A stretch of 64,000 nt of DNA from Anaerorhabdus furcosa (lineage in GTDB: Bacteria; Bacillota_I; Bacilli_A; Erysipelotrichales; Erysipelotrichaceae), in the NCBI RefSeq assembly GCF_900167375.1, contig NZ_FUWY01000003.1:62001-126000 (forward strand), in the 5' to 3' direction. Shown here piece by piece: positions 43,927 to 52,807 of this stretch. Both the position numbers and the translations under genes were made by a program. The notes below the pieces were generated by a model. It was not told the origin of the DNA. It searched no databases and saw only the letters and a list, made by a program, of their open reading frames with translations. Each line of letters opens with the position of its first letter. Position 1 is the stretch's first letter.

Positions 43927-45336
43927 TTACTCACTCCTTTCCATTGTTGCAATCACATTGAATGTATAATTATTATCTTTATCACTGTATTGCATACCAT
44001 AGAAATCTACTGATTCGAAGATCCCTGAGTTTCTCAAATGATCCGCAAAATATGTTGGAATATGAGAATCTGTTGTTTGAACAACAATACTGAAGATTCC
44101 TTGTTCCAAACTAAAATCTTGGACACTTGCACCCTCATATCCATAAATTACATCCATAACATATTGATTAACATATGGAATCAAATCTAAATTAGCTTGT
44201 GCCCCATCAATTTCAGTTCCAATTGTTGCATAAGCATTTATCATTGATTCTTCTTCCAATACTTTTGCTACTTTAGTTAATAACTCTTCATTTGTTGTAA
44301 ATGTCTTTTCTGCTTCGATGTCTTTCTTAAGTGTTTCATTTAAGTAAAATAAACCACCATATACACCAACTAACACTACTCCTGCAACAATAGATGTAAT
44401 AAGTAACTTTTTCTTATTTGGATCCATTGCTTTTGCATCTTTTTGGAATTCATCATATAACTTATCAAAATTTAAATTCTTCGGATTTCCTACAAGTGAT
44501 CCTAAAACATGAATATAAGATAAATAGTTAAAATCTTCAGGTGCTTCTAAATTACTTAATGCTGGCAATACCGCAATTTGCATCGGAACAGTTAATGATA
44601 AATCACTAATTAATTTATTAATCCCATTGTAATCTCCAAATAAATATACTGCTTCAATCTTAGATTGATAATGACGCGTTAATTGGAATTGTTGCATTAG
44701 TGAAATTTCTTCTTTGATTGTGCTTACAAGTCCTTCATAATCATCAAATGATATACGTGCACTTCTTAACAAAACGAATTTTTGTTCATCAAATAAAAAT
44801 ACTTTTAATAATCCATTAATAATTTCTAAAGTGATATATGGCTGTGTATTATCTTTAATTGAAGTGTTCGATAGATAATTGAATAAAGCACGATTCCCTA
44901 CTTCAATTGTTCTTGCTTTTTTACACTTAACATCTTTTAAAAGTTTCTCATAAGATCCAACAAGTGATACAGGTAATCCACATACTAATATTTTTCTTAA
45001 ATTCTCTTCTTTCGATAATCCAATATCCACAAAGTCAATTAACATATCTTGGTTAATCGTTTGTGATGCTTGTAGTTCATTACGTATAATTTGAACTGTT
45101 TTATTATCATCCAATACAGGTACTTTTAATTCACGATAAAAGGCACTTGTATTATTCGCAATAACAGTTGCTTTCTTTACTTTCTTATCTTGTAATTCCG
45201 TAACAATTTGATGTAGATTGTCTTGATCCATTAAAGAATAAACAGTTTTAAAACTATCTATTTTAATTTGATTCTTTTTAAATGTTGCATCTACAATTTT
45301 ATATTGCGTATTACCTATTTCAATATAATATGCCAT
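43927..45336 (-). CDS. PilM-PilN fusion protein
   Basis: A 469-residue protein. Residues 1-about 300 are an actin-like PilM domain (AYYIEIGNTQYKIVDATF, then the nucleotide-fold segments such as AVYLFGDYNGINKLI). A single membrane helix follows near residue 330 (LITSIVAGVVLVGVYGGLFYL in part), then a PilN-like coiled coil and periplasm-type domain ending FNVIATMERSE. In most bacteria PilM and PilN are separate proteins bound through a PilN N-terminal peptide; here one chain joins them. Confidence 0.82.
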   Translation of the reverse strand: MAYYIEIGNTQYKIVDATFKKNQIKIDSFKTVYSLMDQDNLHQIVTELQDKKVKKATVIANNTSAFYRELKVPVLDDNKTVQIIRNELQASQTINQDMLIDFVDIGLSKEENLRKILVCGLPVSLVGSYEKLLKDVKCKKARTIEVGNRALFNYLSNTSIKDNTQPYITLEIINGLLKVFLFDEQKFVLLRSARISFDDYEGLVSTIKEEISLMQQFQLTRHYQSKIEAVYLFGDYNGINKLISDLSLTVPMQIAVLPALSNLEAPEDFNYLSYIHVLGSLVGNPKNLNFDKLYDEFQKDAKAMDPNKKKLLITSIVAGVVLVGVYGGLFYLNETLKKDIEAEKTFTTNEELLTKVAKVLEEESMINAYATIGTEIDGAQANLDLIPYVNQYVMDVIYGYEGASVQDFSLEQGIFSIVVQTTDSHIPTYFADHLRNSGIFESVDFYGMQYSDKDNNYTFNVIATMERSE

Positions 45337-45365
45337 AAAATTCCCTCCCTAGTTTCTGTTTATTC

Positions 45366-46550
45366 TTAACTGATGTATTGCATCATGCCATACATTGGTA
45401 ACATAACTGCTGCTACGATAAATCCAATGATAAGTGCCATAACGATAATCATCAATGGTTCAATTAGTGATACAATTCTTGTTGATGCTGCATCTGCTTC
45501 TTCATCAAAATAATTTGCTGCGGATTCAAGAATGGTGTCAATTGATCCTGATTCTTCACCTATGAATACCATCGATGTAAACATTGGATCAAACACTTTT
45601 GCATCTTCTAAAGCTGTCGAAATATATTCTCCACGACTTACTTTTTGTATAACCGTTTGAAATTTATCCTGAATCACAACGTTTCCTATAATTAGTGACA
45701 CCATTCTAAGTAATTCAATCATATCCAATCCACTTGCATAAAGAGTAGCGAAACCACGAGCACATCGCGCAGAGTAGATAGTACGATTTAGTTTCCCAAT
45801 AACTGGTGCCTTTAATTTGAATGTATCAATCTTTGTCCGAATTGGTTTAAGTTTACAAATAATTGGGATAACCATAATAACGATGGCAACTCCCGCAAGA
45901 GCAAATGGCCAATAATCAGTAAGGAAATTACTAAAAGCAACCAAGATTTGGGTAATCAGTGGTAGATCCTGTCCTTCATATAATGAGAAGAATGTTGGTA
46001 ATACCATTGTCACTAAAAAGATAACAACAACAATTGCTACAATACTTAAAATGATTGGATACATCATTGCACCCTTAATTTTATTATTTAATTTGTTTTC
46101 CTTCTCAAAGTGCTCTCCCATTTTAGCTAAGTTCTTTTCTAGGATACCACCTGTTTCTCCAGCTTCTACCATGTTGATTAAAATATTAGGAAAAACCTGT
46201 TGAGCACGCATCGACACAGAAAGACTATTTCCTTTTTGCATTGATTCGTAAATTCTTTCATAGATTACTCTTGTCTTTGGGTTACTACTCTTTGATTCAA
46301 GGATATGGATTGCTCTAATTATTGTTATCCCTGCATCAAGCATAACTGAAATTTGGCGACAGAAAATAATCAAATCTTTCGCTTTCATTTTTCTAATGGA
46401 TTTTACTTCTTGTTTAACTTCTTCTTTGCTCACAAGAAAATATTCCATTTGTTTTATTTTAAGCAATAAAGTTTGCTCATTTTCAGCTTCAATTATTCGA
46501 GTTACTTTGTTTTTGTTTTTATCGATAAGTACGCATTTAAAAACCTTCAT
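45366..46550 (-). CDS. pilC: PilC/GspF-type platform protein
   Basis: A 394-residue protein with two GspF repeats (about residues 55-180 and 260-390), each with FCRQISVMLDAGI/FATLYASGLDMIELL and GNSLSVSMRA/GEYISTALED segments, and about three membrane helices. It connects the ATPases with pilin insertion. It is first in the operon pilC-pilMN-pilO-pilX-pilins. Its promoter has an extended -10 (TGCTAAAAT) about 45 bases upstream. Confidence 0.95.
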   Translation of the reverse strand: MKVFKCVLIDKNKNKVTRIIEAENEQTLLLKIKQMEYFLVSKEEVKQEVKSIRKMKAKDLIIFCRQISVMLDAGITIIRAIHILESKSSNPKTRVIYERIYESMQKGNSLSVSMRAQQVFPNILINMVEAGETGGILEKNLAKMGEHFEKENKLNNKIKGAMMYPIILSIVAIVVVIFLVTMVLPTFFSLYEGQDLPLITQILVAFSNFLTDYWPFALAGVAIVIMVIPIICKLKPIRTKIDTFKLKAPVIGKLNRTIYSARCARGFATLYASGLDMIELLRMVSLIIGNVVIQDKFQTVIQKVSRGEYISTALEDAKVFDPMFTSMVFIGEESGSIDTILESAANYFDEEADAASTRIVSLIEPLMIIVMALIIGFIVAAVMLPMYGMMQYIS

Positions 46551-46615
46551 TTACATCTCTCCCTATGTATATCTATTTTAGCACACACTATATAAAAGAG
46601 GTAAAGAAAATAAAA

Positions 46616-46641
46616 AAGCAAAGGTTTGATTACCTTTGCTT
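46616..46641 (-). terminator. Terminator of the repeat lipoprotein gene
   Basis: A perfect 10-bp stem (AAGCAAAGGT with ACCTTTGCTT), loop TTGATT, with A/T runs on both sides. It insulates the pil operon from the strongly expressed lipoprotein. Confidence 0.88.
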
Positions 46642-46658
46642 TATAAGTTAATTTAAAC

Positions 46659-47732
46659 TTATTTAATTTCTACAGCGTTAGTAGCAGCGCTTTCTAATGC
46701 CTTTAAGTAGTCACCAACTGTCATAGTAACAGATGTTTTTAATTCTTCTACTTCAGGAACATCAGTGTGGTTTCCATCACCTTTGTCATATGTTGGCATT
46801 GCAACAACTTCTTCTACTGTTTTTCCAACTGTGTAAGCTTCGAATGCTGCGATTTGTTCGAACCATTCTTTTTTGATTTCAGAAGCAGCTAACATACCGT
46901 AAGCTTCTTTCTTTTCTTTCTTAGTTGGTGTTAATGTTGGATCTTCAGGAGCAGTGATTACACCAGCTGTGCTGAATTTTCCAGTATTTTGAGCAGTATC
47001 GATGCTTGAGTAAACGATTTTACCATCAGCATCTAAAGCAACTACAGCAAATGTAGTGTTAGCTTGGATTTGACCATCTTTGTCAGCTGTAGCATCAGCG
47101 ATGCTTAAGCTTGTGAATGAACCAGAACCTACTTTAGCAACGTTTTCAACTTCAACTGCATTGTCAGCAGCAACTTGAATTGCTTTTAAGTAATCTCCTA
47201 CAGACATTGTTACAGAAGTTTTTAATTCTTCAACTTCAGGAACAGCTGGATGAGCATCATCTTTTGCATATGTTTTCATTCCAACTACTTCAGCAACAGT
47301 TTTACCAATTGCATATTCTTCAAGAGCAGCAATTTGTTCGAACCATTCTTTACCGATTTCAGATGCTCCCTTCATTCCGTAAGCATCTTTCTTTTCTTTC
47401 TTAGTTGGTGTAGCTGTTGGATCTTCAGGACCTGTAATTACACCTTTAGTATCAAATTTTCCAGTGTTTTGTGCAGTATCGATAGAAACGTATTTAATTA
47501 CGTCACCTTCTAATACTACAGTAGCAAATGTTGTGTTAGCTTGAACTTGTCCGTCTTTATCAGCAGTAGCATCAGCAACGCTTAAAGATGTAACAGAACC
47601 AACTCCCACTTTTAATCCTGTTGAAGCAACAGGTGCATCAGTTGGAGCAGGTGTTTCACTTGGTTTTGCAGGTGCAGTTGAGCATCCAGCTAAAACCATT
47701 GCAGCAACTAATAATGTTAATAGTTTTTTCAT
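46659..47732 (-). CDS. Lipoprotein with two tandem ~155-residue repeats
   Basis: A 357-residue lipoprotein: signal MKKLLTLLVAAMVLAGC, then a Pro/Thr-rich linker. Two repeats follow (about 43-195 and 200-357), sharing TSLSxADATADKDGQ, QANTTFA, SIDTAQNTGKF, PTPTKKEKKxAYGM, KEWFEQIAA and VPEVEELKTSVTMxVGDYLKA. The identity is high also at DNA level, so duplication is recent or under gene conversion. It resembles FMN-binding-like secreted domains only vaguely. A perfect consensus promoter suggests an abundant surface protein. Its partner and ligand are unknown. Confidence 0.85.
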   Translation of the reverse strand: MKKLLTLLVAAMVLAGCSTAPAKPSETPAPTDAPVASTGLKVGVGSVTSLSVADATADKDGQVQANTTFATVVLEGDVIKYVSIDTAQNTGKFDTKGVITGPEDPTATPTKKEKKDAYGMKGASEIGKEWFEQIAALEEYAIGKTVAEVVGMKTYAKDDAHPAVPEVEELKTSVTMSVGDYLKAIQVAADNAVEVENVAKVGSGSFTSLSIADATADKDGQIQANTTFAVVALDADGKIVYSSIDTAQNTGKFSTAGVITAPEDPTLTPTKKEKKEAYGMLAASEIKKEWFEQIAAFEAYTVGKTVEEVVAMPTYDKGDGNHTDVPEVEELKTSVTMTVGDYLKALESAATNAVEIK

Positions 47733-47756
47733 TTTATTTCTTCCTCCGTATGTTTC

Positions 47757-47801
47757 ATTATAAATGGTAACAAAAGTACTGTCAATTTAATCGTGACGAT
47801 T
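47757..47801 (-). promoter_or_regulatory. Perfect consensus promoter and upstream palindrome of the repeat lipoprotein
   Basis: TTGACA (47780-47785), 17 bp, TATAAT (47757-47762) on the minus strand: both hexamers and spacing are exact consensus. A 13-base palindrome, AATCGTGACGATT (47789-47801), lies 3 bp upstream of the -35 and is a candidate regulator site. Confidence 0.85.
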
Positions 47802-47848
47802 TTCACATTCAAATAAAACGCTTGTGAAATTAAGACTGTTCTTAACAT

Positions 47849-49135
47849 CTATTCTGGAAGTTTTGTATTCTTTTTTAAGAAGACTAAAACCTTTAAAACG
47901 AGGAATAAACCTAGGATTCCAATACTTATCCAATTAATAACTTGAACGATTTTAGGAAGTACATATGCTCCAAAACTTAAATCATATAAAATAATATTTT
48001 TTTCTAGTTGTACCTCACCTATACGATTTTCTCCTATTTTAATTATCGCATACCCTTGTATTGCTTCACCTTCATCTTCATTTCGAAGTTCGACTTCAAT
48101 CGCTAATGTGCTTTCGTCGGTTGACATCGGCAACAAAACATTCAAGGAATTTGATAGTGTGAAGTCTACTTCTCCAATGACTTTACTTCCATCTTTTACT
48201 TCACTGTGAACATCTCCAATATCATTTGATATTGTAACTGTTTTGTAATTATCAAAACCATAGTTAAATAATTTTGTCATATCTTCATAGCGACTATCCG
48301 CATTATCGCAACCCATAACAACTCCGATTAAATCCATATTGTCTTTTGTTGCACTATTAACCATCGTATAGCCCGCAACCTCAGTCCAACCGGTTTTACC
48401 TCCTGTTGCATAGTCATATTTAAATTTAGAGTTTTTTATCATTTCATTTGCAGAAGAAAAAACACGAGTATCTTTCTGTTTGTTAGTTGGAGCCATGTCA
48501 TAGCGTACTTGCCCAAAAACCTCTTTAAAATTTTCATTCCTTAGAGCTGCACGCGTAATCATTGCCATATCATAGGCAGTTGTTACGTGGGCATCATCTG
48601 GTAACCCATGAGCATTGGTAAAATTACTATTCTTAGCTCCAGCATTTTTCGCAACTTCATTCATCAGTTTTGCGAAATCCTCTTGCGTTCCACCCACAGC
48701 TTCCGCAAGAACATTTGATGCATCATTGGCACTTTGCATAATCGAGGCATAGACCAAATCAATTACAGGAGCTTGTTCTCCATAATCTAACCAAATGTGA
48801 CTGCTAGAGCGATCAATGTTATCAATCGCGGTGGCACTTGCTGTCAATAAGTCATCTTTCCCCAATTTTTCTAATGCGATGTAGTTTGTTAATATTTTTG
48901 TGATGCTCGCTGGAAACATTTGTTGATCCATGTTTTTTTGATAAAGTACCATTCCTGTTTTCGCATCAATTAAAACTGCTGACTTTGCATTCAAACCAAG
49001 TGTGTCAACAGATTGCGAAGGTGTTGGCTCAGGTGTTGGTGTTGCATTATCCTCTGCATAGCCAGGCAGAAGACTACCTACAATTAACAAGCCACATATT
49101 AAATAAGAAAATATTCTTCTTTTCATTTTAATCAT
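47849..49135 (-). CDS. D-alanyl-D-alanine carboxypeptidase (DacF/PBP5-type)
   Basis: About 428 residues. Signal peptide near the start (IFSYLICGLLIVGSLLPGYAE). Peptidase S11 motifs: SxxK in FPASITKIL, SxN in MQSANDASN, KTG in ATGGKTGWTEVAG. A C-terminal beta-rich domain ends in a membrane helix (ISIGILGLFLVLKVLVFL). It trims pentapeptides in peptidoglycan. The ATG at 49135 fits best with the GGGGG ribosome site; in-frame ATGs at 49144 and 49126 are alternatives. Confidence 0.94.
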   Translation of the reverse strand: MIKMKRRIFSYLICGLLIVGSLLPGYAEDNATPTPEPTPSQSVDTLGLNAKSAVLIDAKTGMVLYQKNMDQQMFPASITKILTNYIALEKLGKDDLLTASATAIDNIDRSSSHIWLDYGEQAPVIDLVYASIMQSANDASNVLAEAVGGTQEDFAKLMNEVAKNAGAKNSNFTNAHGLPDDAHVTTAYDMAMITRAALRNENFKEVFGQVRYDMAPTNKQKDTRVFSSANEMIKNSKFKYDYATGGKTGWTEVAGYTMVNSATKDNMDLIGVVMGCDNADSRYEDMTKLFNYGFDNYKTVTISNDIGDVHSEVKDGSKVIGEVDFTLSNSLNVLLPMSTDESTLAIEVELRNEDEGEAIQGYAIIKIGENRIGEVQLEKNIILYDLSFGAYVLPKIVQVINWISIGILGLFLVLKVLVFLKKNTKLPE

Positions 49136-49175
49136 CCATTCCATACCCCCATATTATACATGAAGTTTTATCTTG

Positions 49176-49577
49176 TTAACACATCTTCTCGTTTTTTTGA
49201 TGCATGAAAATTAACAATTCAAATAAACCAAAAAGTGTTCCCCCAATGATATAACAAACAAGATCATTCAAATCAAATGTCGACCCCAACACAATGCCAA
49301 GCAAAGTACCTCTTACTTGTAAATATTGATCTAAATGGAGGAACTGTGACCCCTCTGCAATGACGCCAATAAGAATTGCATATTGAAATATAAAAGACGG
49401 TTTACTTGGAAAAATAGTTCGTATTAAACAACATAACAAGATAATAACTAAGACATCACCTACATAAGGGCGAATAAAATTATCCTTTACAAACATCCCT
49501 ATAAATATTTCAATGAAAAGTAGTGTAATAAATGCAATTGCGTACATCACTCTTTTCTTTTTATTTGAATATCTCAT
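49176..49577 (-). CDS. DUF2809-family membrane protein
   Basis: A 133-residue protein with four membrane segments and the DUF2809 pattern FIRPYVGDVLVIILLCCLIR (residues about 34-53), then EGSQFLHLDQYLQVRGTLLG and LGSTFDLNDLVCYIIGG. The function is unknown. It lies 40 bases upstream of the DacF-type gene on the same strand. Confidence 0.88.
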   Translation of the reverse strand: MRYSNKKKRVMYAIAFITLLFIEIFIGMFVKDNFIRPYVGDVLVIILLCCLIRTIFPSKPSFIFQYAILIGVIAEGSQFLHLDQYLQVRGTLLGIVLGSTFDLNDLVCYIIGGTLFGLFELLIFMHQKNEKMC

Positions 49578-49620
49578 ATTGACCTCTTTTATTAATTTTC
49601 CATTTCTAGTTTAACATAAA

Positions 49621-49648
49621 AATAACATCGTATTTTTACGATGTTATT
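49621..49648 (-). terminator. Terminator of the metal ATPase gene
   Basis: An 11-bp perfect stem (49621-49631 with 49638-49648), loop of 6, then TTTTATG in the minus-strand reading; 6 bases after the stop codon. Confidence 0.9.
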
Positions 49649-49654
49649 CTCTGT

Positions 49655-51934
49655 TTATTTTTTAAGTAACCGAATTGAATTTAAAATCGCAATAATCGAT
49701 ACACCTACATCGGCGAAGATTGCCAACCACATATTCACAAATCCAAATGCAGCTAAAGCAAGCACTAACAATTTAATACCTAAAGCTCCAACAATGTTTT
49801 GTTTTACAATACCCATTGTTTTCTTTGAGCGATTAATTGCTAGAGGAATTTTGTTTAAGTTATCATCCATGATAACAACATCTGCAGCTTCAATTGCAGC
49901 ATCACTTCCTACTCCACCCATCGCAAATCCTAAATCCGCTAAAGCAAGTACCGGTGCATCATTGATACCATCTCCTGCAAAACCTAAATTACCTTGTGGT
50001 AATAAACTTTCCACAACATTCACTTTATCATTAGGTAGGCATTCACTATAAACTGAATCAATTCCAACTTGTGATGCAATGTGATCTGCAACAGCTTTTC
50101 TATCACCAGTAAGCATTACACAATTTTTGATACCTGCTTTTTTAAGTGATTGAATCGCTTGTTTAGAATCTTGTTTCAATTGATCTTCAATTACTAAGGT
50201 TCCAATATATTCATTATTCTTTGAAACATAAACTAAGGTACCAAGCTCATCAATTACTGGATACTTGATATTAAATTGATCCATTAACTTTGTATTACCT
50301 ACAAGAATTGTTTCTCCATCAAGGACAATACGAATACCATGCCCTGCAATTTCCTCAACCTCTTGAATTCGTTTGGTATCAACTTCTTCCTTGTATGCAT
50401 CTAAAATAGATTTTGCAATTGGGTGTGTTGAGTTGCTTTCTGCATAAGCTGCATATTCAATTGCTTTTTGCTCACCCAGAATCTTACTTACACCAAATTT
50501 ACCTTGTGTAATTGTTCCTGTTTTATCAAACACCATTTGTTGAAGTGTTGATAGACTTTCAATGACTGTACTACCTTTTACTAAGATACCATTCTTACTT
50601 AATCCACCAATGCCTGCAAAGAATCCAAGAGGAATGCTGATGACTAATGCACATGGACATGAGATAACTAAGAATGCACATGCACGTTCAATGGATTCAA
50701 CATAACTAATTCCTGGAACAATGATTGGTAAAGTAATTGCGATAATAACAGCTAAGATAACAACAATTGGTGTATATATTTTTGAAAACTTTGTTATGAA
50801 ATTTTCTGATTTAGTTTTTCTACTACTTGTATTTTCAACAAGTTCTAATATTTTAGAAACTGTACTTTCACTATAGGCTTTTGTGACTACAACTTCGATT
50901 AATCCTCTTAAATTGACACAACCACTTAATACCTCGTCACCTACTTCAACATCGCGTTCTAAACTTTCTCCCGTTAAACTTGAAGTATCTAAGCTACTCA
51001 CACCGTTTTGTACTATCCCATCCAAAGGAATTCTTTCCCCTGGCTTAACTACGACAACATCACTAATTTGTACAAGTTCTGGAGATAGATCTACTGTTTC
51101 ACCATTTTTAATGACATGGGCAATATCAGGACGAATATCCATTAAGTCCGCAATGGATTTACGACTTGAATAGACCGCTCTTTCTTGGAAGTATTCACCA
51201 ACTTGGTAAAACAACATAACTGCTACAGCTTCGCGATAATCTTGAAGAAGAATTGCTACAATGGTTGCAAGTGCCATTAAGAAGTTCTCATCAAACCATT
51301 GTCCTTTTAAGATATTTCGAACAGCTCTAAAAACAACATCATATCCAAGTAGTACATAAGCACCTAAAACAAAGACTATTCCTAACAAACTTGTTTCTGG
51401 TTGTAAGAATCCAATCACAAACAATCCTGCTCCTATAAAGATTCGAATCAAATCTTTTTTGAAATTTCGGTCTTCTTCTTTATCAGTACTAACTGTTTCC
51501 ACAATTACATCAGGTTCATGGGTATTTACAATCGTTCTAATTTCTTGTTCAATTCGTGCTTTATCACTCTTTTGACATCTATATGTACAGGTTGTACTCA
51601 TAAAATCTACACTGACACTCTCAACACCTACTACTTTTCGAATTTCATCTTCAATCTCTGCTGCGCAATGGGCACAATCTAAACCTTTAAAGAATAAGGA
51701 ATAGGATTCACCCGCTTCACCAACAACGACATCTGGTTCCATATCAGTAATGATTTTAATCAGTTGAGTTTTAAGAGATTCCCAGCTCTTTTCATTTTTT
51801 GGGATAACCGTTAATTTTTTAGACATAAAATCTACATGGGCTTCTTGAATTGAATCAAGCTTTTGGATTTTTTCTTCGATTTCAGCTGCACAATGAGCAC
51901 AATCTAATCCATTTAGTATAAGTTCTCGTTTCAT
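49655..51934 (-). CDS. Zinc/cadmium-type P1B ATPase with two HMA domains
   Basis: About 759 residues. Two N-terminal heavy-metal domains each carry LDCAHCAAEIE (near residues 9 and 81). The membrane metal site is SCPCALVIS; the phosphorylation site is VFDKTGTITQGKF; the hinge is GDGINDAPVLALADLG. Duplicated DCAHC sites and CPC fit ZntA/CadA-type Zn, Cd or Pb export. The ATG at 51934 with GAGG is preferred to 51952, which lies inside the operator. A CzrA/CadC-like operator overlaps the leader. Confidence 0.92.
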   Translation of the reverse strand: MKRELILNGLDCAHCAAEIEEKIQKLDSIQEAHVDFMSKKLTVIPKNEKSWESLKTQLIKIITDMEPDVVVGEAGESYSLFFKGLDCAHCAAEIEDEIRKVVGVESVSVDFMSTTCTYRCQKSDKARIEQEIRTIVNTHEPDVIVETVSTDKEEDRNFKKDLIRIFIGAGLFVIGFLQPETSLLGIVFVLGAYVLLGYDVVFRAVRNILKGQWFDENFLMALATIVAILLQDYREAVAVMLFYQVGEYFQERAVYSSRKSIADLMDIRPDIAHVIKNGETVDLSPELVQISDVVVVKPGERIPLDGIVQNGVSSLDTSSLTGESLERDVEVGDEVLSGCVNLRGLIEVVVTKAYSESTVSKILELVENTSSRKTKSENFITKFSKIYTPIVVILAVIIAITLPIIVPGISYVESIERACAFLVISCPCALVISIPLGFFAGIGGLSKNGILVKGSTVIESLSTLQQMVFDKTGTITQGKFGVSKILGEQKAIEYAAYAESNSTHPIAKSILDAYKEEVDTKRIQEVEEIAGHGIRIVLDGETILVGNTKLMDQFNIKYPVIDELGTLVYVSKNNEYIGTLVIEDQLKQDSKQAIQSLKKAGIKNCVMLTGDRKAVADHIASQVGIDSVYSECLPNDKVNVVESLLPQGNLGFAGDGINDAPVLALADLGFAMGGVGSDAAIEAADVVIMDDNLNKIPLAINRSKKTMGIVKQNIVGALGIKLLVLALAAFGFVNMWLAIFADVGVSIIAILNSIRLLKK

Positions 51935-51948
51935 CTTGCTTACCTCAC

Positions 51949-52001
51949 ACATATGAACATATGCTCATATGTAGTATATATTCTACTGTACTACTTGTCA
52001 A
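51949..52001 (-). promoter_or_regulatory. ArsR/SmtB-type operator and promoter of the metal ATPase
   Basis: Minus strand: -35 TTGACA (51996-52001), 17 bp, -10 TATACT (51973-51978). Abutting it is a 24-bp inverted repeat (51949-51972): arms ACATATGA and TCATATGT around a CATATG core. The ATATGAACATATG-type repeat is the classic site of zinc-sensing CzrA/SmtB repressors. No arsR-type gene is in the window, so the regulator is encoded elsewhere. Confidence 0.8.
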
Positions 52002-52090
52002 TATAGTTAAACCCATAAATTTATAAAAATTTGCCTTTTTTCTCTAAATCCTATAAAATGACAACGTTATTTGTTTTAAAGGAGATTTAT

Positions 52091-52783
52091 ATGATAAAGA
52101 AAAGCATAGGAAGTACTTTGTTAATTCTAGGATTAATCTTTGGACATCTTCCATTTATAACTGTTGTAGAAGCCGAGCAACCTTCAGCTTGTACACCACA
52201 ACCTACTGAACCAATTACACCTGGTGCAACTGATTCACAAGATACAGCCATTGGCTTACTACCTTGTGATCAATCTATTTCTACTACTGATAAATTCAAT
52301 CAAGAATTGATTAATCTACTAGATGAACAAGCCATCAAGGTTGAAGAAGCTAAAAGAGAAGCAATTGACGGAAGCCTTAAAGGTGCCATGTCAGGTCAAA
52401 TCGAATTATTTTACGACTATGCGATTGAATCAGGTATTGATCCTGTTTACGCAGTAGCATTAGCTGCATGGGAAACAGGAGATGGTTCAAGTAACATCTG
52501 CATTAATAAGCATAACTTTGGTGGGATGCGCTCTGGTGGAGAATGGACTCGATTTGAAAGTAAAGAAGCTGGAATTAAAGCTTTCATAGACTTATTAGTT
52601 AGCTATAAAGAAAAAGGTTCAGATACACCTGAAAAAATGGCAGCACGTTATGCCCCTGGTAGTGACACATGGGCACCTAATGTAAGAAAAATTATGAAAC
52701 GCATTAATAACGCCATTGAGAAAAAACAAAGTGAAGTTCGTGAGTCTTATCAAATCTTAATTGATGAATTATCAAAAAAATAA
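52091..52783 (+). CDS. Secreted glucosaminidase (peptidoglycan hydrolase)
   Basis: About 230 residues from the ATG at 52091 (GGAG site). Signal peptide (IGSTLLILGLIFGHLPFITVVEA), a Pro/Thr-rich linker, then a glucosaminidase-fold domain: YDYAIESGIDPVYAVALAAWETG (catalytic Glu in WETG), NKHNFGGMRSGG, FESKEAGIKAFIDLL and YAPGSDTWAPNV. It cuts glycan strands between GlcNAc and MurNAc. The frame extends 20 codons further upstream without a ribosome site. Confidence 0.88.
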   Translation: MIKKSIGSTLLILGLIFGHLPFITVVEAEQPSACTPQPTEPITPGATDSQDTAIGLLPCDQSISTTDKFNQELINLLDEQAIKVEEAKREAIDGSLKGAMSGQIELFYDYAIESGIDPVYAVALAAWETGDGSSNICINKHNFGGMRSGGEWTRFESKEAGIKAFIDLLVSYKEKGSDTPEKMAARYAPGSDTWAPNVRKIMKRINNAIEKKQSEVRESYQILIDELSKK

Positions 52784-52804
52784 CCATTACGCAATGTAAT
52801 GGTT
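52782..52804 (+). terminator. Terminator between the glucosaminidase and YitT genes
   Basis: A 9-bp perfect stem (AACCATTAC with GTAATGGTT), loop GCAAT, then T run; in the minus-strand reading A-run/T-run symmetry allows use by the convergent yitT gene. Confidence 0.88.
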
Positions 52805-52807
52805 TTT

